Assembly: GCA_902800625.1 (NCBI GenBank)
Contig: CADCFG010000022.1
Location: 1 to 32,052 of the forward strand
Reading direction: 5' to 3'
DNA: 32,052 nucleotides
Origin: an uncultured Eubacteriales bacterium
Lineage (GTDB): Bacteria > Bacillota > Clostridia > Christensenellales > Aristaeellaceae
Shown here: piece after piece, positions 1 through 7,938 of the stretch
Layout: every line of letters starts with the position of its first letter
Position numbering within the stretch: the stretch's first letter is position 1
The notes under the pieces: model-generated
Seen by the model: only the letters and a program-made list of their open reading frames with translations
The model's database searches: none
What the model was told of the DNA's origin: nothing
Program-made: the position numbers and the translations under genes

Positions 1-1
1 C

Positions 2-163
2 GTGGACCTGACCGTCGACGTTTCCATGGGCAAGACCATCAACTTCACCACCCAGCCGAGGCTCATCCAGCTGTTCGACAAGCAGACGGGCAACAACCTC
101 ATCTGGTTCGATGAGAAGTCCTCTGCCGCGAACGCGCCGGTTTGCAAGGCGTACAACTTCTGA
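2..163 (+). CDS. 3' end of an unidentified protein (partial)
   Basis: An open frame enters from the left edge and ends at TGA 161-163, giving the last 53 residues of a protein whose start lies outside the window. The tail is mixed polar and hydrophobic with beta-like spacing (VDVSMGKTINF, LIQLFDKQTGNNLIWFDE) and ends CKAYNF. I do not recognise the family. It lies 73 bases before a GH32-type gene on the same strand and is followed by a strong hairpin, so it may be an upstream gene of the same sugar-utilisation cluster, but that is inference from position only. Confidence 0.6.
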   Translation: MDLTVDVSMGKTINFTTQPRLIQLFDKQTGNNLIWFDEKSSAANAPVCKAYNF

Positions 164-177
164 ATTAGCGGTCATCG

Positions 178-208
178 GGCCGGAGGGCAGCGCGCCTGCC
201 CTCCGGCC
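178..208 (+). terminator. Strong intergenic hairpin after the partial gene
   Basis: A perfect 12-bp stem (178-189 with 197-208, GGCCGGAGGGCA arm) closes a 7-base loop. It is followed by TTGTCAT rather than a clean T run, so it may be an attenuating or mRNA-protecting hairpin between cistrons rather than a full terminator. Confidence 0.55.
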
Positions 209-236
209 TTGTCATATCCCGATGGAGGTGAGCACG

Positions 237-2246
237 ATGAAGAATCCGAAGCCTGATACCATCCTGCGCCTGACATTCGACGAAGGAAAAGGCGCGAAGG
301 CGCGGGACGCCGCGGGGAACCTGCCGGACGGCGATATCGAATACCGGTTCCTGAACGCGGCTTATGCGCCGAACAGGGATCCCCAGTGGCGCAAATGCGG
401 CGTAAAGGATGGCTGTCTGCTGTTCGACGGCAGCTCCACGGCGGTCGGCTACCCTAAAGGGGCCGTTGCGCTGGGCGGCGGTGCGCTGACGATCTCCGCC
501 TGGGTCGCGCCGCGGGCCTTTGAGTGGGAAGAGCCCGGCGCCGAGGGCAGGGACGACGCGCCGCTGACGACCCTGGTCAGCCAGCTTGACCGCCAGAGGC
601 GCCAGGGCCTGCTCTTCGGCTACCATCGCTTTGGACGGCTGTGCTTCCAGTTCGGCACCGGCGGGGGCTGGCGTTCCGTGTGGTCTGACGGGCCCCGGCT
701 GCGGCGGCTGGCCTGGAACCACGTCGCGGCGGTATTCGACGGGGAAGCGGGCGAGGCGCGGCTTTATCAGGACGGGAAGCGGGTCGGGATGCTCTCATTT
801 CCGGCCGGAACCGGGATTGTTCCGGCTGACGGCGAGCGGCTGATGATCGGAAAGAATCCCCATGCCGAGGCGATTTCCCAGGGTTTTTTCAACATGTTCG
901 CGGGGCTCATGGACGAGCTGTGCATCGAGAACCGTGCTCTTTCAGATCAAGAGATTCTTGAAATGGCGTCTTTGGATGTTCCGGAAATCGCCTACTCGGA
1001 CATCGGCCTGGAGAACCTCCTCACCGGGGACGTGTTCAAGACCCAGTACCACGGCGGGCCCTATCAGCACTGGATGAACGAGCCCCACGCGCCGGTGTAC
1101 TATAACGGCGTCTATCACCTGTTTTTCCAGGGCAATTCCATGGGGCCCTATTGGCGGGGCATCAGCTGGGGCCATCTGGTCAGCGGGGACACCGTGCGCT
1201 GGCGGCCGATCCGGGACGCCATCGTGCCGGAGGAGGGCGGCGTGTGCCCGGATGGCGTCTGGTCCGGCGGCTCGACGCTGCTGTATGAGACCGACGTGCT
1301 CGAGGTGCGCGGAGGCGGCATCGACATGAATTGGCGCTACCGGGGACCGGTCTATGAGATGCCCGACCCGAAGCCCATCTATGGCACCAGCTGGGAGCTG
1401 CCGATCCTCCTGCCGCTGAAGGACAAGTCGGGGACGCGCAGCCGCCACGCCTTCTTCTTCATGCCCGCGCCAGCGGATACCGCCGACAACAAGGTGTATT
1501 ACTTCGTGGGCGACTTCGACAGGCAGGCGGGCCGGTTCATCCCCGACCCTGTCTATAGCGGCGTGCCGCGCCTGATGGACTATGGAGCCAATGTGTTCAC
1601 CGGCCCCAGCGTGCTGGTCGATCCGGTGACCGGGCGCGTGTGTATGTTCAGCATCATGCAGGGCCAGCGTTCGGGCAGGGAAGAGGGCCTGGCGGGCTGG
1701 GCACACTGCGCCGGGCTGACGCGCAACATCTGGCTCAGTGAGGACGGCACCGACGTACGCGTCGGGCCAGATCCGCGCCTGTACAGTCTGCTGGGCGAGG
1801 AGCTCTTATCCCTGGAAAACGCGGAGATAAAGGCCGTGAATCGGGCGCTGGAGGGCGTGCGGGGGGATATTCTGTACATCCGGGCCAAAGTGACGCCGAA
1901 GCGCTGCGAAACCTTCGGCTTCACCTTCAAGGCGGACGGGCAGGGGAAGGGCCCCGCTTTCGTCTACGACTGCCGGGATGAGTCGCTCACCTGCCTGAAC
2001 GGAACGAACCTTCCGCGCCTGCGGCCCTGTGCCGCTGAGGGACGGCGCGCTGGCGATGGAAGTGTTCATCGACCGGTCGCTGGTGGAGGGCTTCTTCAAC
2101 GACGACAAGGCGCTCAGCATCCGATCCTATGGGGATCCCGGGGCGCAGCGCATGGCGTTCTTTGCCGACGGGGAGCTGCTCGTCGACTGCATTCAGGTCG
2201 TTCGCATGGATTCCATCTATTGATCTTCGACAGTTGGGAGGATTGA
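237..2246 (+). CDS. LamG + glycoside hydrolase family 32-like protein, frameshifted near its 3' end
   Basis: Predicted sucrose/fructan-type glycosidase. ATG 237 is chosen because GGAGGTG lies 6 bases upstream. Residues about 8-235 form a LamG/concanavalin-like beta-sandwich; GH32 five-bladed-propeller motifs follow: WMNEPHAP at about 279-286 (the family consensus is WMNDPNG) and WELP at about 386-389 (consensus WECP, carrying the acid/base Glu). The nucleophile position reads Glu rather than Asp; I recall this NEPHAP form in a LamG-GH32 subfamily. No RDP motif is visible, and the text passes almost directly from GVWSG to the strand before WELP, so an internal segment seems lost. The frame then shifts near 2000-2040: the natural C-terminal sandwich (FIDRSLVEGFFND) continues in the next frame to TGA 2221-2223, while this frame runs on with unrelated residues to 2246. 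Possibly a decaying gene, or an assembly error. Confidence 0.75.
   Translation: MKNPKPDTILRLTFDEGKGAKARDAAGNLPDGDIEYRFLNAAYAPNRDPQWRKCGVKDGCLLFDGSSTAVGYPKGAVALGGGALTISAWVAPRAFEWEEPGAEGRDDAPLTTLVSQLDRQRRQGLLFGYHRFGRLCFQFGTGGGWRSVWSDGPRLRRLAWNHVAAVFDGEAGEARLYQDGKRVGMLSFPAGTGIVPADGERLMIGKNPHAEAISQGFFNMFAGLMDELCIENRALSDQEILEMASLDVPEIAYSDIGLENLLTGDVFKTQYHGGPYQHWMNEPHAPVYYNGVYHLFFQGNSMGPYWRGISWGHLVSGDTVRWRPIRDAIVPEEGGVCPDGVWSGGSTLLYETDVLEVRGGGIDMNWRYRGPVYEMPDPKPIYGTSWELPILLPLKDKSGTRSRHAFFFMPAPADTADNKVYYFVGDFDRQAGRFIPDPVYSGVPRLMDYGANVFTGPSVLVDPVTGRVCMFSIMQGQRSGREEGLAGWAHCAGLTRNIWLSEDGTDVRVGPDPRLYSLLGEELLSLENAEIKAVNRALEGVRGDILYIRAKVTPKRCETFGFTFKADGQGKGPAFVYDCRDESLTCLNGTNLPRLRPCAAEGRRAGDGSVHRPVAGGGLLQRRQGAQHPILWGSRGAAHGVLCRRGAARRLHSGRSHGFHLLIFDSWED
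1999..2223 (+). pseudogene. Out-of-frame C-terminal remainder of the GH32-like gene
   Basis: From 1999 the +1-shifted frame is open and from about 2029 it reads PLRDGALAMEVFIDRSLVEG, the typical GH32 C-terminal beta-sandwich signature (the family has FVDRSIIEVFVN-like text). It ends at TGA 2221-2223. There is no ribosome site of its own. It is best read as the displaced end of the gene starting at 237, consistent with one extra base (or two missing) between about 2000 and 2040. Confidence 0.7.
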
Positions 2247-2309
2247 TTATCCGCCGCCTGCTCTCCGGACGAGCCCTTGCGACAGTATGAATGGGATGGA
2301 AACGCACGC

Positions 2310-2338
2310 TTGAAAAAGCCGTATGTATGGACTATAAT
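2310..2338 (+). promoter_or_regulatory. Promoter upstream of the GH31 gene
   Basis: TTGAAA (2310-2315), a 17-base spacer and TATAAT (2333-2338) form a near-consensus vegetative promoter. Transcription would start near 2345 and read into the GH31 gene, giving it expression independent of the broken GH32 gene upstream. Confidence 0.75.
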
Positions 2339-2383
2339 GGGTTTAACGATATCATTCGGAATCGCGGCGGTTTTGGAGGCAAT

Positions 2384-2464
2384 ATGGCTGGACGGGGGCC
2401 ATCGGCGCATCGGCTTTGCCTGCCAGGTCTCCATCACCCAGCGGAACTCCGTGGCGACCGTTGA
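2384..2464 (+). CDS. Possible 26-residue leader ORF before the GH31 gene
   Basis: ATG 2384 has GGAGG 4 bases upstream (2375-2379) and the frame ends at TGA 2462-2464, abutting an ATG at 2465 that is in frame with the GH31 gene. The 26-residue product is rich in Gly, Pro, His and Arg and matches nothing I know. Its place between a strong promoter and the next gene, with stop and start adjacent, would suit translational coupling. Equally it could be chance in a GC-rich leader. Confidence 0.25.
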   Translation: MAGRGPSAHRLCLPGLHHPAELRGDR

Positions 2465-2485
2465 ATGACGACGAGGGGGATACCG

Positions 2486-4861
2486 ATGACTTTTACCGAT
2501 ATCTGGACGATCAACCCCATGCCTGCGGAGGGCGCGATGATTTGCGGCGAAACTTGGCGCGTGACGGTGCTCACCGACCGGCTGCTTCGGCTGGAGTACG
2601 AGCCGCTGGGCCGCTTCTGCGACACCGCCACCCAGACGGTGATCGACAGGAGCTTCCCACTGCCCGTGTTTACGCATACCGAAAAGAACGGCTGGCTGAC
2701 GGTGGAGACGGAGGCTGTGCGGTTGCAGTACGACGGCAGGCCCTTCTCGCCGGAGGGGCTGTCGGTCACGCTGAAGGGGCAGTACGGCGCCTATGCCAGC
2801 GTGTGGCACTATGGCGACAACGGCCGCAATATGAAGGGCACCGCCCGCACACTGGACGAGGCCAACGGCGCAATCCCGCTGGGCGACGGCCTTTTCTCCT
2901 GGGAGGGCTACGCCGTGCTTAACGACTTTGGCACTATGCGCATGGATGATTCGGGGAGCCTGCTGCCCGCCGAGGCCCACGGCGTGGATATCTACCTGTT
3001 CGCCTACGGGCGGGATTTCAAGGGCGCGCTTCGGGATTTCTACCACCTCACCGGCCCGACTCCGGCGCTGCCGAGGTACGCGCTTGGCAACTGGTGGAGC
3101 CGCTTCTATCCCTATACAGAAGAGACCTACATGGCCCTGATGGAGCGCTTCGCGTCGGAGAAGGTGCCGCTTTCGGTGGCGGTGCTGGACATGAACTGGC
3201 ACATCACCGACATCGACCCCAAATACGGCCCCGGCTGGACGGGCTACACCTGGAACAAAGACATGTTCCCGGACCCGCCGCGGCTTTTGAAGTGGCTGCA
3301 CGACCGGGGGCTGAAGGTGACGCTGAACGACCATCCCGCCGACGGCCTGCGGGCCTTCGAGGACCTGTACAGGCCCATGGCGGAGGCGATGGGCGTCGAT
3401 CCCGAAAGCGGCGAGCCGATTCCCTTCGACGCGGGAAACCCGGAGTATCAGGCGGCCTTTGAGAAGGCGGTGCTGGACGACTTCGAGCGACAGGGCGTGG
3501 ACTTCTGGTGGATCGACTGGCAGCAGAAGGGCGGCAGCAGCGTGCCGGGCATCGACCCGCTGTTCATGCTGAACCACACCCGCTACCTGTATTCGGCCCG
3601 CAGGGGCGACGCGGGGCTCACCTTCTCCCGCTACGGCGGCCCGGGCAGCCACCGCTACCCGGTGGGCTTCTCCGGCGATTCGTATATCACCTGGGACAGC
3701 CTCGCCTTCCAGCCGTATTTCACCGCCACGGCGGCCAACATCGGCTACGGCTGGTGGAGCCACGACATCGGCGGGCACATGCACGGTGTGCGGGACGAGG
3801 AGCTGCAGACCCGGTGGCTGCAGTTCGGCGTGCTGTCGCCCATCATGCGGCTGCACGCCTGCAACAGCGAGTTCCTGGGCAAGGAGCCCTGGGCCTATCC
3901 CCAGCCCTGTTGCGCCATCATGGAGCGCTGGCTGCGCTTCCGCCACGCGCTGCTGCCCTGGCTGTACACGAAGAACGTGCAGAGCAGCCGGGAGGGCTGG
4001 CCGATGCTCTACCCGGTCTATTACGACTGGCCGGAGGACGAGGCCGCCTACGCCGCACAGCACGACGAGTACGTCTTCGGCGGGGAGCTGCTGGTGGCGC
4101 CGATCACATCGAAGATGGATGATACCGGGCTGGCGTCGGCCAAGGTCTGGCTCCCGGCGGGGGAGTGGGTGGATTTCACCACCGGCCGCCGCTATCCCGG
4201 CGGGCAGTTCCTGCGGGTCTATCGCGCGCTGTCCGAGGTACCGATCTTCGTCCGCCCCGGCACGGTCATCCCCATGGACGGCGCTGAAACGCTTGAAAAC
4301 GGAGGCCCGCTGCCCCGGACGCTGCTGTTCAGGGTGTTTGCCGGAGCGAGCGGCGGCTGTCATGTGGCGGAGGACAACGGCAAGGCGGAAAACGCCCCCG
4401 ACCGCCGTGCGGTGGAGACCCGCTGCGTGGTGGAGGCCCGGAACGGCATGACCGTCATGATCTCCCCGCCCGTCGGCGATGCCGCGCTGATCCCCGAAAA
4501 CCGCCGGTATGAGATCGAACTGGTGGGCGTGGAGGACCGCCTGCCCGACGATGCCACCGCCGCTTACGAAGCCAGCTACGACGCCGAAACGCGCACGCTG
4601 CAACTGATCTTTGATGCTGCGGCAGCCCGGCAGGACGTCGCGCTGCGCTGGCACACGGCGCCCGCCTGCCCGGCACTGGACCGCGCGGCCCTGCTGCAAT
4701 CGACGCTCCTGAACCTGCGGATGAACAACGATGACAAGGATCGCGTGATGGAGATCCTTGGCAGCATCGACGACGGTGTCCGCCGCATTGCCGCCTGGCG
4801 CTGCCTGGACCTGCCGGATTCGGTGATGGGCCTGCTGGAAGAGCTGGAAATACAGAGATAA
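2486..4861 (+). CDS. Glycoside hydrolase family 31 (alpha-glucosidase/alpha-xylosidase type)
   Basis: A 791-residue cytoplasmic enzyme (no signal peptide) expected to release terminal alpha-linked sugars with retention. The N-terminal beta-sandwich (about 1-190) leads to a TIM barrel starting at LGNWWSRFYPY (about 200). WIDWQQ at about 342-347 places the catalytic nucleophile at Asp344, and FSGD at about 395-398 the acid/base Asp398; SRYGG and WWSHDIGGHMHG are further family blocks. C-terminal beta domains follow, and a helical tail of about 45 residues may be lineage-specific. ATG 2486 is preferred because AGGGGG lies just upstream; an in-frame ATG at 2465 would add 7 residues. It has its own promoter (2310-2338) and a strong terminator (4873-4909). 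The WIDWQQ form marks a GH31 branch whose substrate I cannot assign. Confidence 0.9.
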   Translation: MTFTDIWTINPMPAEGAMICGETWRVTVLTDRLLRLEYEPLGRFCDTATQTVIDRSFPLPVFTHTEKNGWLTVETEAVRLQYDGRPFSPEGLSVTLKGQYGAYASVWHYGDNGRNMKGTARTLDEANGAIPLGDGLFSWEGYAVLNDFGTMRMDDSGSLLPAEAHGVDIYLFAYGRDFKGALRDFYHLTGPTPALPRYALGNWWSRFYPYTEETYMALMERFASEKVPLSVAVLDMNWHITDIDPKYGPGWTGYTWNKDMFPDPPRLLKWLHDRGLKVTLNDHPADGLRAFEDLYRPMAEAMGVDPESGEPIPFDAGNPEYQAAFEKAVLDDFERQGVDFWWIDWQQKGGSSVPGIDPLFMLNHTRYLYSARRGDAGLTFSRYGGPGSHRYPVGFSGDSYITWDSLAFQPYFTATAANIGYGWWSHDIGGHMHGVRDEELQTRWLQFGVLSPIMRLHACNSEFLGKEPWAYPQPCCAIMERWLRFRHALLPWLYTKNVQSSREGWPMLYPVYYDWPEDEAAYAAQHDEYVFGGELLVAPITSKMDDTGLASAKVWLPAGEWVDFTTGRRYPGGQFLRVYRALSEVPIFVRPGTVIPMDGAETLENGGPLPRTLLFRVFAGASGGCHVAEDNGKAENAPDRRAVETRCVVEARNGMTVMISPPVGDAALIPENRRYEIELVGVEDRLPDDATAAYEASYDAETRTLQLIFDAAAARQDVALRWHTAPACPALDRAALLQSTLLNLRMNNDDKDRVMEILGSIDDGVRRIAAWRCLDLPDSVMGLLEELEIQR

Positions 4862-4872
4862 GGAAAACGACC

Positions 4873-4909
4873 CTCTGGAAAACGATAAAATGTTTTCCAG
4901 AGTTTTTTT
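4873..4909 (+). terminator. Rho-independent terminator after the GH31 gene
   Basis: Perfect 11-bp stem CTCTGGAAAAC / GTTTTCCAGAG with an 8-base loop, followed directly by seven T (4903-4909). Confidence 0.92.
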
Positions 4910-4922
4910 GCCTGTCCTGTCA

Positions 4923-4951
4923 TTGACAAAGGTTTATTTCTCTATTATAGT
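4923..4951 (+). promoter_or_regulatory. Promoter of nhaC
   Basis: TTGACA (4923-4928), 17-base spacer, TATAGT (4946-4951). It sits just after the previous terminator and about 70 bases before the nhaC start. Confidence 0.85.
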
Positions 4952-5020
4952 AATAGGGTGATAAGAAGCCCTGTTGGGGATCTGGAAAGCGCGGCGCTCT
5001 GACGCCCGCGGGAGGGAATT

Positions 5021-6523
5021 ATGGAATTTGCCATGATAGAGACCGGCTGGCTGTCGCTGCTGCCGCCGATCATCGCCATCGCCCTGGCGCTGCTGACCAA
5101 GGAGGTGTATTCCTCGCTGTTCATCGGCCTGTTCTCGGGCATGCTGATCTACACCTTTGCCGGCGGGGGAACCATCGTCAACACCGTGGCGACCACGTTC
5201 GACATGATGTCCTCGAAGATCGCCGACAACGCCTACATGATCATCTTCCTGGCCCTGCTGTGGGCGGTGGTGGTGCTGGTGTCCAAGTCCGGCGGCAGCG
5301 AGGCCTATGGCCGCTGGGCCCAGAAGCGTTTGAAGACCCGCCGCTCGGCCGCCTTCGCCACGTCGCTGCTGGGCGTGCTGATCTTCATCGACGACGGCTT
5401 CAACTGCCTGACCGTGGGCACGGTGATGCGGCCCATCACCGACCGCCTGAAGATCAGCCGGGAGAAGCTGGCCTACATCATCGACGCCACGGCGGCCCCG
5501 GTGTGCATCATCGCGCCGGTATCCAGCTGGGCGGTGGCGGTGGCCAGCGAGGTGAGCCAGACCGGCGGCTTCAACGTCTTCCTGTCCACGATCCCCTACA
5601 ACCTCTACGCGCTGTTGACCATCCTCATGGTGGTGTTCGTCTGCCTGACCGGCCTGGACTTCGGCAAGATGAAGCAGGCGGAGCTGGCTGCTGGCCAGAA
5701 GCAGGAGACGGGGGAGAGCGCCGCGAAGGAGCAGGGCAAGGGCCATGTGATCGATCTGGTGCTGCCTATACTGGTGCTGATCGTCTGCGCCATACTGGGC
5801 ATGGCCTGGGTGGGCGGCTTCTTCCGGGGCGTGCCCTTCTCCGAGGCCATCGGCGAGAACCCCACGGCGGGATTGACGCTGGGCGCCTTCGCGGGGCTGG
5901 TGACGGCGTTCATACTCTACATTCCCCGAAAACTGATGACGCCCAAGGAGTTCATCGGCAATATCGTTTCCGGCATCAGCAACATCGTACCGCCGATGCT
6001 GATATTGATCCTGTCCTGGAGCCTGGGCGGCGTGTGCCGTCAGATGATCGGCACGGGCGTCTACATCTCCGGCTTCGTCACCCAGGCGCACCTGCCGCTG
6101 GGCTTTTTGCCGTTTCTGATCTTCGTGGTGGCGGCGCTGATGAGCTTCTCCATGGGCACGTCCTGGGGCACCTTCGGCATGCTGATCCCCATCGTCACGA
6201 TGATCTGTGCCGCCGACGGCGCGGGCGCGCTGCTGGTGCCCACCCTGGGCGCGACACTGGCGGGCTCGGTGTATGGCGACCACTGCTCGCCCATCTCCGA
6301 CACCACCATCCTGGCCTCCACCGGTGCGGCCTGCGAGCACATCAGGCACGTGGAGACCCAGCTGCCCTATGCCACGCTGGTGGCCATCGTCTGCGCCGTG
6401 GGCTACCTGATCGCGGGCTTTACCCTCACGCCATGGATCGCCCTGGCCGCCTGCGCGGCGCTGCTGCTGGGTGCGCTGGCGGTGCTGAACCGCATGGACC
6501 TGAAGCGCCGGCCGAACCGCTGA
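5021..6523 (+). CDS. nhaC: Na+/H+ antiporter, NhaC family
   Basis: A 500-residue polytopic membrane protein expected to exchange internal Na+ for external H+. It has about 11-12 hydrophobic segments, beginning with WLSLLPPIIAIALALLT near residue 10. Characteristic conserved blocks are IFIDDGFNCLTVGTVMRPITD in the middle and SFSMGTSWGTFG plus YGDHCSPISDTT in the C-terminal half. A polar Lys/Glu-rich cytoplasmic loop lies near residue 230. ATG 5021 has GGGAGGG 5 bases upstream. It is a single-gene unit between its own promoter and a hairpin terminator. The next operon encodes a Na+-coupled serine importer, so the two are physiologically linked through sodium, although not co-transcribed. Exact ion specificity is not shown by the sequence. 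Confidence 0.9.
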   Translation: MEFAMIETGWLSLLPPIIAIALALLTKEVYSSLFIGLFSGMLIYTFAGGGTIVNTVATTFDMMSSKIADNAYMIIFLALLWAVVVLVSKSGGSEAYGRWAQKRLKTRRSAAFATSLLGVLIFIDDGFNCLTVGTVMRPITDRLKISREKLAYIIDATAAPVCIIAPVSSWAVAVASEVSQTGGFNVFLSTIPYNLYALLTILMVVFVCLTGLDFGKMKQAELAAGQKQETGESAAKEQGKGHVIDLVLPILVLIVCAILGMAWVGGFFRGVPFSEAIGENPTAGLTLGAFAGLVTAFILYIPRKLMTPKEFIGNIVSGISNIVPPMLILILSWSLGGVCRQMIGTGVYISGFVTQAHLPLGFLPFLIFVVAALMSFSMGTSWGTFGMLIPIVTMICAADGAGALLVPTLGATLAGSVYGDHCSPISDTTILASTGAACEHIRHVETQLPYATLVAIVCAVGYLIAGFTLTPWIALAACAALLLGALAVLNRMDLKRRPNR

Positions 6524-6543
6524 TCGGCGCGTGAAGCCATGAA

Positions 6544-6575
6544 TCTCCCGGAAACGGCTGTTTCCGGGAGATTTT
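6544..6575 (+). terminator. Terminator of nhaC
   Basis: Perfect 12-bp stem TCTCCCGGAAAC / GTTTCCGGGAGA around GGCT, followed by TTTT. Confidence 0.88.
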
Positions 6576-6614
6576 GCATGCACATGGGAGTTTTCAGCCT
6601 GACGATGCAGGAAT

Positions 6615-6642
6615 CTTAACATACTGCGTCGAATACTTAACA
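6615..6642 (+). promoter_or_regulatory. Direct repeats upstream of sstT (possible promoter/operator)
   Basis: CTTAACA occurs at 6615-6621 and again at 6636-6642, a 21-base period (two helical turns). TTAACA could serve as a -35-like element, but I see no convincing -10 behind it. This is the only structured sequence between the nhaC terminator and the sstT ribosome site. Confidence 0.3.
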
Positions 6643-6699
6643 CAAACCGTAAAGCAAGCGGGACTGAACGGGAAACCCACATCAGAAGGGGGAAGAAAC

Positions 6700-7926
6700 A
6701 TGGGTATACTCAAGAAGTGGAACTCGATGAGCCTGATCGTGCGCATACTGATCGGGCTGGTGATCGGTGCGGCGCTGGGCTTCATTGCGCCGAAGCTGGA
6801 GTGGATCGGTATGCTGGGCGAGCTGTTCGTCGGCGCGCTGAAGGCCATCGCGCCGATCCTGGTGTTCGTGCTGGTGGCGTCGTCGCTGGCCAACTCCAAG
6901 GGCGGCAACATGGCCAAGTTCCGGACCGTCATCATACTCTACCTGCTCAGCACACTGTGCGCCGCCATCGTGTCGGTGTTCTCCAGCTTCCTGTTCAAGG
7001 TGACCATACCGCTGACGGGGCTGGACGCCGTGGACGCCTCCGCCGCGCCCCAGGGCATGGCGGAGGTGGTGAAGAACCTGCTCAGGAGCATCATCGCCAA
7101 CCCGGTGGAAGCCCTGGCCAGCGCCAACTACATCGGAATACTGTTCTGGGCCGTGGTGTTCGGCATGGCGCTGAAGCTGGCGGCCCCGGCCACCAAGCAG
7201 ATGATGGAGAACCTGGCCGACGCCGTGTCCAAGGTGGTGCGCTGGGTGATCGCCTGCGCCCCCTTCGGCATCCTGGGCCTGATGTACACCGCCGTGGCCA
7301 CCAGCGGCGCGGAGATCTTCAAGACCTACGGCCAGCTGATCGGCCTGCTGGTGGGCACGATGCTGTTCACGGCGCTGATCGTCAACCCGATCATCGTGGC
7401 GCTGGTGCTGCGGCACAACCCCTATCCGCTGGTGTTCCGCTGCCTGCGCCAGAGCGGCGTCACCGCCTTCTTCACCCGCAGCTCCGCCGCCAACATCCCC
7501 GTGAACATGGAGCTTTGCAAGGATCTGGGGCTGGACGAGGACCTGTACTCCGTGTCCATCCCGCTGGGCTCCACCATCAACATGGACGGCGCCGCGGTGA
7601 CCATCACCATCTTCTCGCTGGTGGCCGCGTTTACCACCGGCGTGCAGGTCACGCTGCCCATGGCCATCTTCCTGAGCATCGTGGCCACCTTCTCCGCATG
7701 CGGCACTTCCGGCGTGGCCGGCGGCTCGCTGATGCTGGTGCCCCTGGGCTGCTCGCTGTTCGGCATTTCGGGTGACATCGCCATGCAGCTGGTGGGCGTG
7801 GGCTTCATCATCAGCGTGATCCAGGACAGCCTGGAGACCGCGCTGAACTCCTCCGGCGACGTGCTGTTCACCGCCACCGCCGAGTTCCGCGACTGGAAGA
7901 AGCAGGGCAAAAAGCTGCCGTTGTAA
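6700..7926 (+). CDS. sstT: Serine/threonine:Na+ symporter SstT
   Basis: A 408-residue member of the dicarboxylate/amino acid:cation symporter family, predicted to import L-serine and L-threonine with Na+. Diagnostic blocks are LVASSLANSK near residue 65, FFTRSSAANIPVNM in the re-entrant hairpin region, SIPLGSTINMDGAA (the family NMDG motif that helps bind Na+ and substrate), and ACGTSGVAGGS plus DSLETALNSSGD near the C-terminus. These match SstT better than the glutamate or C4-dicarboxylate branches. ATG 6700 is chosen for the GGGGGAAG site upstream; an open frame extends further 5' but has no ribosome site. The serine dehydratase gene begins 12 bases downstream, so transport and breakdown of serine are almost certainly one operon. 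Confidence 0.92.
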   Translation: MGILKKWNSMSLIVRILIGLVIGAALGFIAPKLEWIGMLGELFVGALKAIAPILVFVLVASSLANSKGGNMAKFRTVIILYLLSTLCAAIVSVFSSFLFKVTIPLTGLDAVDASAAPQGMAEVVKNLLRSIIANPVEALASANYIGILFWAVVFGMALKLAAPATKQMMENLADAVSKVVRWVIACAPFGILGLMYTAVATSGAEIFKTYGQLIGLLVGTMLFTALIVNPIIVALVLRHNPYPLVFRCLRQSGVTAFFTRSSAANIPVNMELCKDLGLDEDLYSVSIPLGSTINMDGAAVTITIFSLVAAFTTGVQVTLPMAIFLSIVATFSACGTSGVAGGSLMLVPLGCSLFGISGDIAMQLVGVGFIISVIQDSLETALNSSGDVLFTATAEFRDWKKQGKKLPL

Positions 7927-7938
7927 GGAGGACTTTGC

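Noticed and set aside
2277..2468. 63-codon plus-strand ORF with a hydrophobic stretch before GH31
   Set aside because: It spans the -35 and -10 of a near-perfect promoter and has no ribosome site, so it is very likely non-coding.
2114..4699. 861-codon open frame on the minus strand opposite the GH31 gene
   Set aside because: It is a mirror of GC-rich codon use. The plus strand carries clear GH31 motifs; the minus product is Arg/His/Gln-rich low-complexity text without a family and without a ribosome site.
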